Assembly: GCF_034931365.1 (NCBI RefSeq)
Contig: NZ_JAYGII010000002.1
Location: 1 to 64,000 of the forward strand
Source: Natronospira elongata
GTDB taxonomy: Bacteria; Pseudomonadota; Gammaproteobacteria; Natronospirales; Natronospiraceae
DNA length: 64,000 nucleotides
Direction: 5' to 3'
Below the pieces are notes generated by a model. The model saw nothing but the letters and a program-made list of their open reading frames with translations, was not told where the DNA came from and did not search any database. Below, in pieces: positions 16,554-25,141 of this stretch (position 1 is the stretch's first letter; every line of letters begins with the position of its first letter). The position numbers and the translations under genes were made by a program.

Positions 16554-18383
16554 ATGAAGACGATTCAATGGAGTGTGGGCAAGGTACTGTTGTTGCTTAT
16601 TGCCCTTGTTCTCGCGGCTGGCGGTGTGTTCGGCTACAAGCTGGTCTGGGGCAAGCCCTTCAGTGTTGACCATTTCTATGAGCGGGTTTTCATCCGCTTT
16701 GCCTTGCAAGACCCGGAGATGCTGACTCAGCTTGGCATTCTTGAGGGGACGCCGCTACGGGGTCATAACCGGCGTCTGACCGATGTGTCGGTGGAGCGGC
16801 AGAAGGCCCAGGTGGACCGGGCCATTCGGGATATGGAGATCCTGCGCTCCTACAGCCGGGATCGGATGACAGAGCAGCAGCGCCTGTCCGCCGACATCCT
16901 GGAATGGTTCATGGACACCAATCTGGCTGCAAGGGAGTTCATGTTTCACAACTTCCCGGTGAACCAGATGTTTGGTGTTCAGAACAATCTCCCGGAGTTC
17001 ATGATTGAAACGCATCGCATCGATGATCAGCGCGGCGCGGAGGATTACGTCATTCGCCTGACGCGTTTCCCCGAAAAGTTCGGCCAGGTGATAGTAGGTC
17101 TGGATTACCGGCTGGAGCGGGACATTATCCCGCCACGCTTTGTTGTGGATCGTGTGCTGACCGAAATGAATGGCTTCATTGAGCCCGATGTGGAAAGCAA
17201 CGAACTCTATACCCACCTCGCTGACAGCCTGGATGATCTGGAAGAACTGTCCGAAGAAGATCGTCAGGCGATTCTTCAGGGTGCCCGTGAAGCCCTTCAG
17301 GTGGATGTCTATCCTGCCTACCGGGACTTGATTGCCTGGTTCGAGGCAGTTCGCCCGCAGACGAGTGAAGCGGTGGGCGCCTGGACATTGCCCGATGGCG
17401 ACCGCTTCTATCGCCATATGCTGCGCAGCAATACCACAACCGATATGAGCCCGGCCGAGGTCCATGAGCTGGGCCTGGAACAGGTGGACTCCATCCTATC
17501 GGAAATGGACGCCATACTGCGGGAGCAGGGCTATGAAGATGGCACGGTGGGCGAGCGCATGGATCGCCTGGCAGCCGAAGACCGTTTCCTCTATCCGGAC
17601 ACGGACGCGGGTCGGGAGCAGATCATTGCCGATTACCAGGCCATGGTCGATGCCCTGGAAAAGGAAATGTCACCCTATTTCGGCCGCCTCCCTAAAGCCT
17701 CGGTTGAGGTCCGACGGGTGCCCGAGTTCCGGGAGGCGACAGCAGCCGGCGCCTACTATCGGCCGCCGCCCATGGGTGGTGGCCGGCCGGGCGTGTTCTA
17801 TGCCAATTTGCGTGACGTTGCCGAGGTGCCCAAGTTCGGCATGCACACCCTTGCCGTGCATGAGGCCATTCCCGGCCACCATTTCCAGATTGCCCTGCAG
17901 ATGGAGATGGAAGGCCTGCCCACTTTCAGAAGTTTCCCGCTGTTCAGTGCCTACACCGAAGGCTGGGCCCTGTATGCCGAGCGCCTGGTGGATGAAATGG
18001 ACCTGTATGAGGATAACTACGAGCGCCTCGGCATGCTCCAGGCGCAGCTATTCCGGGCGGTTCGTCTGGTAGTGGATGCCGGCCTGCACTACAAGCGCTG
18101 GACCCGCGAGGAGGCCATTGATTACATGTTTGAAACCACCGGCATGCCCCGTGGCGATGTCGTGGCCGAGGTGGAGCGCTATGTGGTAATGCCGGGACAG
18201 GCCTGCAGCTACATGGTGGGCATGCTGCATATCCAATCCCTTCGCGACCGCGCCGAGCAAGACCTGGGGGAGCATTTCGAACTCTCCGACTTTCATGATG
18301 TAGTCCTGGGCAACGGTGCCATGCCCCTGTCGTTGTTGAGCAAACAGGTAGATGCCTGGATCGAGGCATCGCAGGGCGACTGA
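16554..18383 (+). CDS. DUF885 family metallopeptidase-like protein
   Basis: A 609-residue protein with one N-terminal membrane segment (VLLLLIALVLAAGGVFGYKLVW), so it is anchored in the inner membrane with its body in the periplasm. The DUF885 signature is intact: LAVHEAIPGHHFQIAL at about residue 435 (HExxPGHH, likely zinc site), YTEGWALYAERL (glutamate ligand) and the C-terminal PGQACSYMVG. Members of the family behave as zinc carboxypeptidases or aminopeptidases where tested. GGGAGG nine bases before the ATG is the ribosome binding site. It follows the BON lipoprotein closely. Confidence 0.85.
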   Translation: MKTIQWSVGKVLLLLIALVLAAGGVFGYKLVWGKPFSVDHFYERVFIRFALQDPEMLTQLGILEGTPLRGHNRRLTDVSVERQKAQVDRAIRDMEILRSYSRDRMTEQQRLSADILEWFMDTNLAAREFMFHNFPVNQMFGVQNNLPEFMIETHRIDDQRGAEDYVIRLTRFPEKFGQVIVGLDYRLERDIIPPRFVVDRVLTEMNGFIEPDVESNELYTHLADSLDDLEELSEEDRQAILQGAREALQVDVYPAYRDLIAWFEAVRPQTSEAVGAWTLPDGDRFYRHMLRSNTTTDMSPAEVHELGLEQVDSILSEMDAILREQGYEDGTVGERMDRLAAEDRFLYPDTDAGREQIIADYQAMVDALEKEMSPYFGRLPKASVEVRRVPEFREATAAGAYYRPPPMGGGRPGVFYANLRDVAEVPKFGMHTLAVHEAIPGHHFQIALQMEMEGLPTFRSFPLFSAYTEGWALYAERLVDEMDLYEDNYERLGMLQAQLFRAVRLVVDAGLHYKRWTREEAIDYMFETTGMPRGDVVAEVERYVVMPGQACSYMVGMLHIQSLRDRAEQDLGEHFELSDFHDVVLGNGAMPLSLLSKQVDAWIEASQGD

Positions 18384-18487
18384 AGGAGAAAGCGAGGCAG
18401 ACTTGTGCAATACGACCGTATTGGACGCTGCCCGATTATTCACTGCTGGCAAGGCTTAAGCGCTAGTCAAGTGGCTGATTGCCGAGA

Positions 18488-18527
18488 AAACCCGGGCTCC
18501 GCATCTAGCAGAGCCCGGTTCCTTCTT
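18488..18527. terminator. Bidirectional terminator between DUF885 and DUF4097 genes
   Basis: A GC-rich stem, AACCCGGGCTC with GAGCCCGGTT (one bulged base) around an 11-base loop, flanked by AAAA on one side and CCTTCTTTC on the other. It lies between two convergent stop codons and can serve both. Confidence 0.6.
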
Positions 18528-19418
18528 TCAATGTTCTTCCAGACGGATGTGGCCGCTGAAGCTCTGGAGGCGGACACTCAGGGAGCCAGCACCGTCCTGG
18601 AATTCCAGGGTGTTGCCGGGGCCCTGCCTGCTCCGGACAGCTTCCCCGCCCAGTTCACTCTCAATCTGCCCACTGTGACTGCGGGCAGTCAGGTTAAGAG
18701 GCAGACCGCTGGGGAGGGCCAGGCGAATTTCACCACTATGGCTCTGGGCCTCGATACTGGCACGTTGCTCGGGCTTCAGACTGGCGTGGAGTGCTGCCGA
18801 TACGGTTTGCAGCCTGGCACTCCGGATATCCCGGCCTTCAATCTCGATGACGCCGGACACATTCTCAGCCTCAACCCGGCCCTGAAGATCCCTGGCCAGA
18901 ACGCGGCCACTGACCGAACGCAATCGGTTTTCTTCCTGACCGCTGCCTTTTAGGTGGATATCCCCACTGACGGTAGCCAGATCCAGGCGGGCCGGGCGGG
19001 CGTCCACGTTCAGGTCACCGCTGACAGCTTTCAATGACAGTCGCTCACCCTCAAGTCCGCGGACGGCGAATCCTCCGCTCACCACGCGGCCTTGCAGGGA
19101 TATACCTTTAGGGACAGTCAAATTCAATGTGGTCCCATTGACCTGCGTGTTGCTGCTCTCATCCTTGGGCCGAAGATTGATTACCCAGGCATCACGATCG
19201 CCCCGGATCTCCAATTCCTCCACTTCCTCGCCCAGTTTGCCTGTGAGCCGAAACTCGTCGGTGTTTTCAGCCTGTATATTGATCTGGCCGACCATGGCAT
19301 TGATATTTACCCGCGCATCAGCAGCTATGGGCCGTGATTCCTGCACGGGCTCGGCTAATGTGGCTGTGCTAAATAACAGGAGCGTCAGCACAATCCAGAA
19401 AAGCATCAGGGTTCTCAT
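18528..19418 (-). CDS. DUF4097-family periplasmic beta-helix protein
   Basis: A 296-residue exported protein; the signal peptide (MLFWIVLTLLLFSTATLA) is followed by short beta repeats typical of DUF4097/adhesin-like folds (VVSGGFAVRGLEGERLSLKAVSGDLNVDARPARLDLATVSGDIHLKG, repeating V-S-G-D every 20 residues or so). I chose the ATG at 19416-19418, which has GGAG nine bases upstream and lies two bases after the anti-sigma stop; an in-frame ATG five codons earlier is possible. It is the last gene of the sigma/anti-sigma operon and may be an envelope-stress effector or part of the sensing pathway. Confidence 0.8.
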   Translation of the reverse strand: MRTLMLFWIVLTLLLFSTATLAEPVQESRPIAADARVNINAMVGQINIQAENTDEFRLTGKLGEEVEELEIRGDRDAWVINLRPKDESSNTQVNGTTLNLTVPKGISLQGRVVSGGFAVRGLEGERLSLKAVSGDLNVDARPARLDLATVSGDIHLKGSGQEENRLRSVSGRVLARDLQGRVEAENVSGVIEIEGRDIRSARLQTVSAALHASLKPEQRASIEAQSHSGEIRLALPSGLPLNLTARSHSGQIESELGGEAVRSRQGPGNTLEFQDGAGSLSVRLQSFSGHIRLEEH

Positions 19419-19420
19419 GG

Positions 19421-19879
19421 TTATATTCTCCATTCCGGTTCCACACGATTCATGAGTTGCATTTCCCGCAGCCGGGCGTCGATCAGCAGATCCAGCAGCA
19501 AAGGGTCTCCAGGGTTTTCCGCGACGGCCTGCTCCAGTTCCAATACCGCGGCGCGATGGGTTTCCCAGCCCGGTGGGTTGCTGTGACCACCAAATGCTTC
19601 GGCGATGGCCGCCGGGGAGTGTTGCAGCAGGGCCTGACTGGCTGACTCAAGAGTGGCCCATTGCTGCTTTTCCACCTCCGGTGATTGTGGTGACGGTGCT
19701 AGCCAGACCAGCAATCCCAGGGTCAATACGGAAGCCGCCACGGCCAGCCCGCTGAGTACACGGTGCCTTGACTGTCTCCTGATGCCCCGCTCAATGGCCT
19801 GCCAAATACCCTCTGGTGGCACGGCCTCTCGTGGAAGAGCGTTCAGTCTGTGGTCCAGTTCCCGATCAGTGAGTGTCAT
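19421..19879 (-). CDS. Probable anti-sigma factor
   Basis: A 152-residue protein with a cytoplasmic N-terminus (LTDRELDHRLNALPREAVPPEGIWQAIERGI), one transmembrane segment (VLSGLAVAASVLTLGLLVWLA, about residues 42-62) and a periplasmic helical tail. Size, topology and its 14-base overlap with the ECF sigma gene point to an anti-sigma factor, although no zinc-binding HxxxCxxC (ZAS) motif is present, so it would bind the sigma factor in another way. It is followed directly by the DUF4097 gene. Confidence 0.7.
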   Translation of the reverse strand: MTLTDRELDHRLNALPREAVPPEGIWQAIERGIRRQSRHRVLSGLAVAASVLTLGLLVWLAPSPQSPEVEKQQWATLESASQALLQHSPAAIAEAFGGHSNPPGWETHRAAVLELEQAVAENPGDPLLLDLLIDARLREMQLMNRVEPEWRI

Positions 19880-20417
19880 GGGAAAGCACCTCCTTCAACA
19901 GTTTTCGAGCCCGATGCAACTGCGCCTTCGATGTCCCGACCGCAATGCCCGCTGTTGACGCGATCTCCTCGTGGCTCATCCCTTCCAGGTGGAATAGAAC
20001 GAGCACCAGGCGGGCATTGTCAGGCAGCCCGGTAATGGCACGCTCCAGGTCCCGGTCGGCACAGGGCCAGGGTGGCTCCCCGGCAGCTTGCTCTGGGGGA
20101 TTCTCCTGGGTGAGCAGCCGCGGCCGCCGTTTGTCCGCCAGGGAGATATTGACCAGCAGCCGCCGCAACCAGCCGCCAAAGGCCTGGGGATCCCGCAGCT
20201 GGCCCAACTTTTGCCAGGCTTGAAGGAAACAGTCCTGGACCCAGTCTTCGGCCCGGCCCCGATCACCGCCGGCCAGCCGCCAGGCAGTGGCGAGGAGCCG
20301 TCCGCCGTAATGGCGGTACAGCTGGTCGAAGGCTTCCCGATCCCCCCGGCTGGCGGAAACCACCCACGCCTGCTTTGAGTCAACGCTTTGGCTGTCATTT
20401 TTGTTATCCATGCCCAT
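19866..20417 (-). CDS. ECF-type RNA polymerase sigma factor
   Basis: A 183-residue sigma-70 family protein with region 2 (REAFDQLYRHYGGRLLATAWRLAG ... AEDWVQDCFLQAWQKLGQLRDPQAFGGWLRRLLVN) and region 4 (ITGLPDNARLVLVLFHLEGMSHEEIASTAGIAVGTSKAQLHRARKLLKEVL), and no regions 1 or 3, as expected for the ECF group. Two ATGs lie two codons apart at the start; neither has a strong ribosome binding site. It heads an overlapping operon with an anti-sigma candidate and a DUF4097 protein. ECF factors usually activate their own operon, so the target promoter should lie in the gap just upstream. Confidence 0.9.
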   Translation of the reverse strand: MGMDNKNDSQSVDSKQAWVVSASRGDREAFDQLYRHYGGRLLATAWRLAGGDRGRAEDWVQDCFLQAWQKLGQLRDPQAFGGWLRRLLVNISLADKRRPRLLTQENPPEQAAGEPPWPCADRDLERAITGLPDNARLVLVLFHLEGMSHEEIASTAGIAVGTSKAQLHRARKLLKEVLSHDTH

Positions 20418-20513
20418 AGGATGCGCCCAGTTCTGGCAAGGTTTGAATCATCGCCCGAATTTTTTTCCTGGTCGGGCGGCATGGAAGCTGCTTCGCGCGC
20501 TGACGGGATGGCA

Positions 20514-20541
20514 GGAATCAGCGGCCTATCAGGCTGATTCC
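20514..20541. repeat. Inverted repeat in the sigma-factor/cyclase divergent gap
   Basis: GGAATCAGC at 20514-20522 and its exact complement GCTGATTCC at 20533-20541 form a nine-base palindrome; GGAATCAG occurs once more near 20571. It lies between the ECF sigma gene and the diguanylate cyclase gene and could be an operator for either. No regulator can be assigned. Confidence 0.35.
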
Positions 20542-20690
20542 AGGTGTTTCGCTGCCGCGCAAGGCGGCGTCGGAATCAGGAGATTATGCTGCTATGCTTT
20601 GGAGAAGGCGCCCAGGGTATGCCTCGTTGCCGGGCACGGCAGGGCAACTCGGGGGCCGCAGAGCGCAGGCGGGATTTTTGGGGGGAGTGA

Positions 20691-23600
20691 ATGGGGCAGT
20701 TGTCGAGATTATCGATTGCGTCGCGACGATTTTGGCTCGTGTCAGTTCTTCTTCTTCTGAGTTTTTCGGCCCAGGCGGGCCTGCTCAATTTTCACCACTA
20801 CGATGTCCAGGATGGTCTGCCCCAGACCCAGGTCCTGAGTATTCACCAGGACTACCGGGGGTATCTATGGTTCGGTACCTATGGCGGCGTCAGTCGCTAC
20901 AACGGGGTTCAGTTTGAGACTTTCACGACTGCCAGCGGGCTGGGCGCCAATGCAGTGGAGGCCATTGCCAGCGATCCCGATGGGACTATCTGGGTGGCCA
21001 CTGGTGCCGGCGTGTGCAAAAAGTCAGCGGGCGAAGCGCGCTTTTCCTGTCTTGATGTGCCGGGTCTTGACGAGGCATATGTCTATGACTTGCATTTGGA
21101 TCCGGAGAGGCTTTGGGTAGCCTCCAATCGGGGATTGTTCCGCGTGCAAGGGGAGCTGTATCAGCAGTATACGGACAAGGACGGGCTTCCTGTCAGTTCC
21201 GTTCAAAGCGTGGTCACTCTGTCGGATGGCACGGTGGTGGCCGGGACGGTGGAGGGGATTGCGCAGAAGCCTCCACAAGATGACGGGTTTTCCATTCCTG
21301 AAGGGGGAGCCGAGCTGACGGTCGCCACCATGCTGGCCCGGGATGGAAAGGTCTGGCTTGGCACGACTGCAGGACTATTTGTCTACTACCAGGGCAGTAT
21401 TTTTGTATCCCCCCTGCCATCCGGGAAATCCGGTGCTGTGGACATCGTATCCCTGGCCCTGGGCCAGGATGACGATCTCTGGGTCGCCAGTGGTTATGGC
21501 GTCTATCAGCTAGCCTCCAATGGCATCAGGCAGATCACCACTGAAAGTGGTCTCGCCGACAATAATGTCCACTCTCTCTTCGTGGACCGGGAGGGACTCG
21601 CCTGGATGGGCCATGATTATGGCTTGAGTAAACTCGTGCCGGGCCCGTTCAGGGGTTATGACAGCTCCAATGGCATGCATCATGACTTTGTCCGGGCCAT
21701 TGCTGAAGATGAACGACACCGGCTGTGGCTGGGCACGAGGCAGGGCGTTCAAGTCGTGCCAAAGACCGACGAGGGTTGGGATTTTCAGCGCAGCCTGTTG
21801 ATTCTCTCAGAGGATGGCCTGAGTGACCCCAGAATATTTTCCATTGATTTTCCTGCTCCAGGGGAGGCACTCATCGCCACGGTAAACGGCCTCAACCATT
21901 GGCGAGAGGGGGAAGGCATCATTGCGCGCTATTTCGACCAGGATGGTCTCCCAGGTAATCGGACACTTTCCGTTTTTGTGGATAGTCTAGACCGGGCATG
22001 GATTGGCACTCGCGAGGGGATCGTTCGATTTGATGGCGGAGAGATACTTCCCCCGCCAACGCACCTGGAGGAGGTAAGCTATCCAATTCGTTTCAAGGAA
22101 GATGCTCATGGACGTTTATGGATTGCGACTGTGGATGAGGGGGCCTACGTCTATGACGATTCGGGCGGCGAGAGCGACACGCTGACTCAGTACAATGCTG
22201 GCAATGGCCTCACCGGCGAGACCATTTGGGACATGGCGCCTGATGAAAGTGGTGGCATGTGGCTGGCTAGCAATGGGGATGGTCTTTTTCATGTGACAGG
22301 TGATGGCAACATTAATCGCTACAGCGTAGAAGACGGCCTTGTCGATAATTTCGGCTGGCAGGTGATTCGGGATCGGCAGGGCCAGGTTTGGGTTTATACC
22401 AATCGTGGTTTGTCCCGATTGGATTCGGATGGAAATTTCCGGAATTTCGGTTTGGAAGATGGGCTGTTGCATTTGGAAGGCGGGGCCACAACAGCTGTCG
22501 AATGCCATACAGGGCATATCTGGTTTGGATCCGCCGATGGTTTGGTCCAGTACGACCCGATGCATGATCACTTGAATGTCGCAGCACCACTCCCGAGAGT
22601 CGAATCAGTGGAGCTGGAAGGGGAGAGAATTGAGGCAGGCAGTGAGATTCCCCATGGGGCGGGTAGCCTGGATTTTCATTTTGCCGGCCTGAGCTTTCAG
22701 GCGGAAGATGCCGTGCGTTACCGGTATCGGCTCAAGGGAGTGTCAGAGCAATGGAATGAACTGGAGAGCCACAGGCCGGTCACCTACGGCAATCTGGGGG
22801 GCGGTGATTATGTTTTTGAAGTCACGGCCAGCAATGCGCATGGCGTCTGGAGCGAGGAAGCCGCCAGCTTCCCCTTCAAGGTCAAGCCACCCATTTGGGC
22901 GACTCTCTGGTTCTGGCTGGCAGTAGCGCCTGCGACAATTGGGCTCTTCTGGGCGGGTGTTTCATTGCGATGGCGTCAGCTGGATGTCAGGCGGCGTGAA
23001 TTGGAGACGCTGGTCAGGGATCGCACGCGAGACCTGGAAGCGGCAAATTCACAATTGGCCGCCGCCGCCATCACTGATCCTCTTACCGGTCTGAAAAATA
23101 GACGATATCTCCATAATCAGATTGGGACCGATGTTGCTCAGACCCGTCGAGCCTATGCCGGGAATGCTGAACACCCAAACCGGGATATTGTCTTCATGAT
23201 GGTGGACCTGGACCATTTCAAGGAAATCAATGATTGTTGTGGCCATAAGGCGGGTGATCAGATCCTGAAAGCCTATGCCGAAATCATTGATGATGAACTC
23301 AGGGATTCTGACTATGTTGTACGCTGGGGTGGCGAGGAATTTCTTATTGTTGCCCGTCAGACCGAGGCCGCCCGCTGTCGGGTGATGGTTGAGAGAATAC
23401 GCGAAAGGGCCAGTAATCACCGTTGTCAAATAGAAGGAGAGGGACGCGATCTGAGCTGTTCCTGCTCCATTGGCGTGTCACATCTGCCCTTCCTGCCGGG
23501 AGAGCCCGATGTGCTCAGTTGGGAGCAGATCGTGGATATCGCCGATGTGGCAGTCTATCTCGCAAAATGGCTTGGCCGTGATGGCTGGGTTGCAATTCAT

Positions 23601-23750
23601 GGGACCGATAAGTCTGACGTGAGTGATCCCGCTGAATTTATTTGGCGACTCAAGCACGACCTTTCCGGGCTCGTTGGGGAATCTCAGGTGGAGTTGGAGG
23701 CTTCTTTTGAAGATGTATCAGCTGTCATTGCGAAGCGTGATTCGAAGTAG
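20691..23750 (+). CDS. Two-component-regulator-propeller diguanylate cyclase
   Basis: A 1019-residue membrane protein: signal sequence (LVSVLLLLSFSAQA), about 14 beta-propeller repeats of the two-component-regulator type (LSIHQDYRGYLWFGTYGGVSRYNG and many variants with G-x-x-W-x-A/G) forming two periplasmic propellers, a Y_Y_Y domain (YRYRLKGVSEQWNELESHRPVTYGNLGGGDYVFEVTA), one membrane segment near residue 745, a coiled coil, and a GGDEF domain with DPLTGLKNRRYL and active site GGEEF. The inhibitory RxxD site is present five residues upstream (RDSD). It should sense a periplasmic ligand, perhaps a polysaccharide product, and make c-di-GMP. GGGGGGAG precedes the ATG. The TPR gene overlaps its end by 38 bases. 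Confidence 0.9.
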   Translation: MGQLSRLSIASRRFWLVSVLLLLSFSAQAGLLNFHHYDVQDGLPQTQVLSIHQDYRGYLWFGTYGGVSRYNGVQFETFTTASGLGANAVEAIASDPDGTIWVATGAGVCKKSAGEARFSCLDVPGLDEAYVYDLHLDPERLWVASNRGLFRVQGELYQQYTDKDGLPVSSVQSVVTLSDGTVVAGTVEGIAQKPPQDDGFSIPEGGAELTVATMLARDGKVWLGTTAGLFVYYQGSIFVSPLPSGKSGAVDIVSLALGQDDDLWVASGYGVYQLASNGIRQITTESGLADNNVHSLFVDREGLAWMGHDYGLSKLVPGPFRGYDSSNGMHHDFVRAIAEDERHRLWLGTRQGVQVVPKTDEGWDFQRSLLILSEDGLSDPRIFSIDFPAPGEALIATVNGLNHWREGEGIIARYFDQDGLPGNRTLSVFVDSLDRAWIGTREGIVRFDGGEILPPPTHLEEVSYPIRFKEDAHGRLWIATVDEGAYVYDDSGGESDTLTQYNAGNGLTGETIWDMAPDESGGMWLASNGDGLFHVTGDGNINRYSVEDGLVDNFGWQVIRDRQGQVWVYTNRGLSRLDSDGNFRNFGLEDGLLHLEGGATTAVECHTGHIWFGSADGLVQYDPMHDHLNVAAPLPRVESVELEGERIEAGSEIPHGAGSLDFHFAGLSFQAEDAVRYRYRLKGVSEQWNELESHRPVTYGNLGGGDYVFEVTASNAHGVWSEEAASFPFKVKPPIWATLWFWLAVAPATIGLFWAGVSLRWRQLDVRRRELETLVRDRTRDLEAANSQLAAAAITDPLTGLKNRRYLHNQIGTDVAQTRRAYAGNAEHPNRDIVFMMVDLDHFKEINDCCGHKAGDQILKAYAEIIDDELRDSDYVVRWGGEEFLIVARQTEAARCRVMVERIRERASNHRCQIEGEGRDLSCSCSIGVSHLPFLPGEPDVLSWEQIVDIADVAVYLAKWLGRDGWVAIHGTDKSDVSDPAEFIWRLKHDLSGLVGESQVELEASFEDVSAVIAKRDSK

Positions 23751-24951
23751 CGTAGCGGGTATTTGCTTGAGTTTTGTCATGGTCCTGCTGACGGCTTCTT
23801 GTGCTTCCCGCCCCGCCTCTGAGATTCCTTCAGATGAATCAGGGTCTGTGCCTCAGGCACCATTGCCTAATCACGCTCTCTTTGAACCAGTCGGTGATCT
23901 GAAGCCCGTTGACCAGATATTTCGGCTGACCAAGTCACAGGAAGAGCGCTTTCTTGAAGTGTTTCATCGTCGTGGTGACCGGGTTCCCACTCATTACAGG
24001 ATTCGGGACTATCTCGAGTCGCGCGTCTTTCGCCTCGACTACGTGGATTCCCCTCTCTCGGCAAGTGATGCCCTCGAACGGGGAGAGATGAACTGCATGG
24101 CAGTCGCTGCTATCAGTATTGCCATTTCGGATCTCGTCGGGCTTGAGTATGAAATCGAGATTCTGGATACCATGCCGGCCTTTGACCGAACCGAGCACGT
24201 CCTGTTGAGCATCCATCATGTACGGACCCGCATCCTGGACCCGGAATATCGGGCCACTGAGCGGGTGGTCGTTCTCCAGCGCCCGAGTGTGATCATCGAT
24301 TATTTTCCATTCCGTACCGGCGTTAATAGCCGATCTTTGTCTCGGGATGAGTTTGTCGCTTTCTACTACCGGAATCTGGCGGTGGACGCGTTATTGAAAG
24401 AAGAGATTGATCGCGCATTTTCATTGGCCAATCGAGCCCTGGAGTTTGAGCCGAATCAGCCGGATGTCCTGAATCTAATGGGCATACTTCATTCCAGGCG
24501 GGGTGATGTTGTCTCGGCAGAGCATTATTACGACTACATCATCAATGTTCACGGGCTCAGCCCAAGCGTGTTGACCAATTATCGAAATCTCCTGGTCCGG
24601 CAGGAACGATACGATGAGGCGGAGCGCTTGGAGGCGCGGTTGGAGGAAATGGAGGATCCCAACCCTTTCCACTGGGTCGAGCTGGGTGAAAGCGCCAGGG
24701 TGGCTGGGGACTACCGGCAGGCCCTGCGATGGTTCCGCATGAGCCTGGAGCAGGCGCCGTATCTGCACGAAGCCTGGTGGCGAAAAGCCATGGTCTACGA
24801 GGCCTTGGGTGAGCCGGAGCGAAGCATTCAGGCGCTTTCCAGGGCGGTGGAGCTGGCCGGGCGACCGGCAACCGAGCGCCGGTATACCGGCAAGATGGAG
24901 GCGCTCAAGGGAAACATCGGTGACTCGGCACGGGAGCAGAGCCGGCCTTGA
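23713..24951 (+). CDS. TPR protein with transglutaminase-like N-terminal region
   Basis: A 412-residue exported protein. The leader (ICLSFVMVLLTASCASRP) looks like a lipoprotein signal, but Thr rather than Leu at -3 makes the lipobox imperfect. Residues about 60-190 resemble the bacterial transglutaminase-like fold (SASDALERGEMNCMAVAAISIAISDLVGLEYEIEIL with a Cys after the Glu-Met-Asn, then FDRTEHVLLSI with a His, and RILDPE with an Asp, the Cys-His-Asp order of that fold). TPR repeats follow from about 225 (ALEFEPNQPDVLNLMGILHSRRGD). It overlaps the cyclase gene by 38 bases in another frame, so it must be translated from the same message and may be a partner of the sensor. Confidence 0.75.
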   Translation: MYQLSLRSVIRSSVAGICLSFVMVLLTASCASRPASEIPSDESGSVPQAPLPNHALFEPVGDLKPVDQIFRLTKSQEERFLEVFHRRGDRVPTHYRIRDYLESRVFRLDYVDSPLSASDALERGEMNCMAVAAISIAISDLVGLEYEIEILDTMPAFDRTEHVLLSIHHVRTRILDPEYRATERVVVLQRPSVIIDYFPFRTGVNSRSLSRDEFVAFYYRNLAVDALLKEEIDRAFSLANRALEFEPNQPDVLNLMGILHSRRGDVVSAEHYYDYIINVHGLSPSVLTNYRNLLVRQERYDEAERLEARLEEMEDPNPFHWVELGESARVAGDYRQALRWFRMSLEQAPYLHEAWWRKAMVYEALGEPERSIQALSRAVELAGRPATERRYTGKMEALKGNIGDSAREQSRP

Positions 24952-25141
24952 ACTTGCTGGGGCGTTGTCGGGAAGCGCCGAACAAGAAAGGACGGTTAAA
25001 ATCGGCAGGATGAAATCCCGGACTGGCAGAACGTCCTTGCCATGTCACGCCTCATAGCAGTTATTGAGAGCGCTATCACCTTGTACGATATGTCCCATTC
25101 TTTATACACGTCTAGCCCCCAAGCAGGCGGTAAGTTCATTC

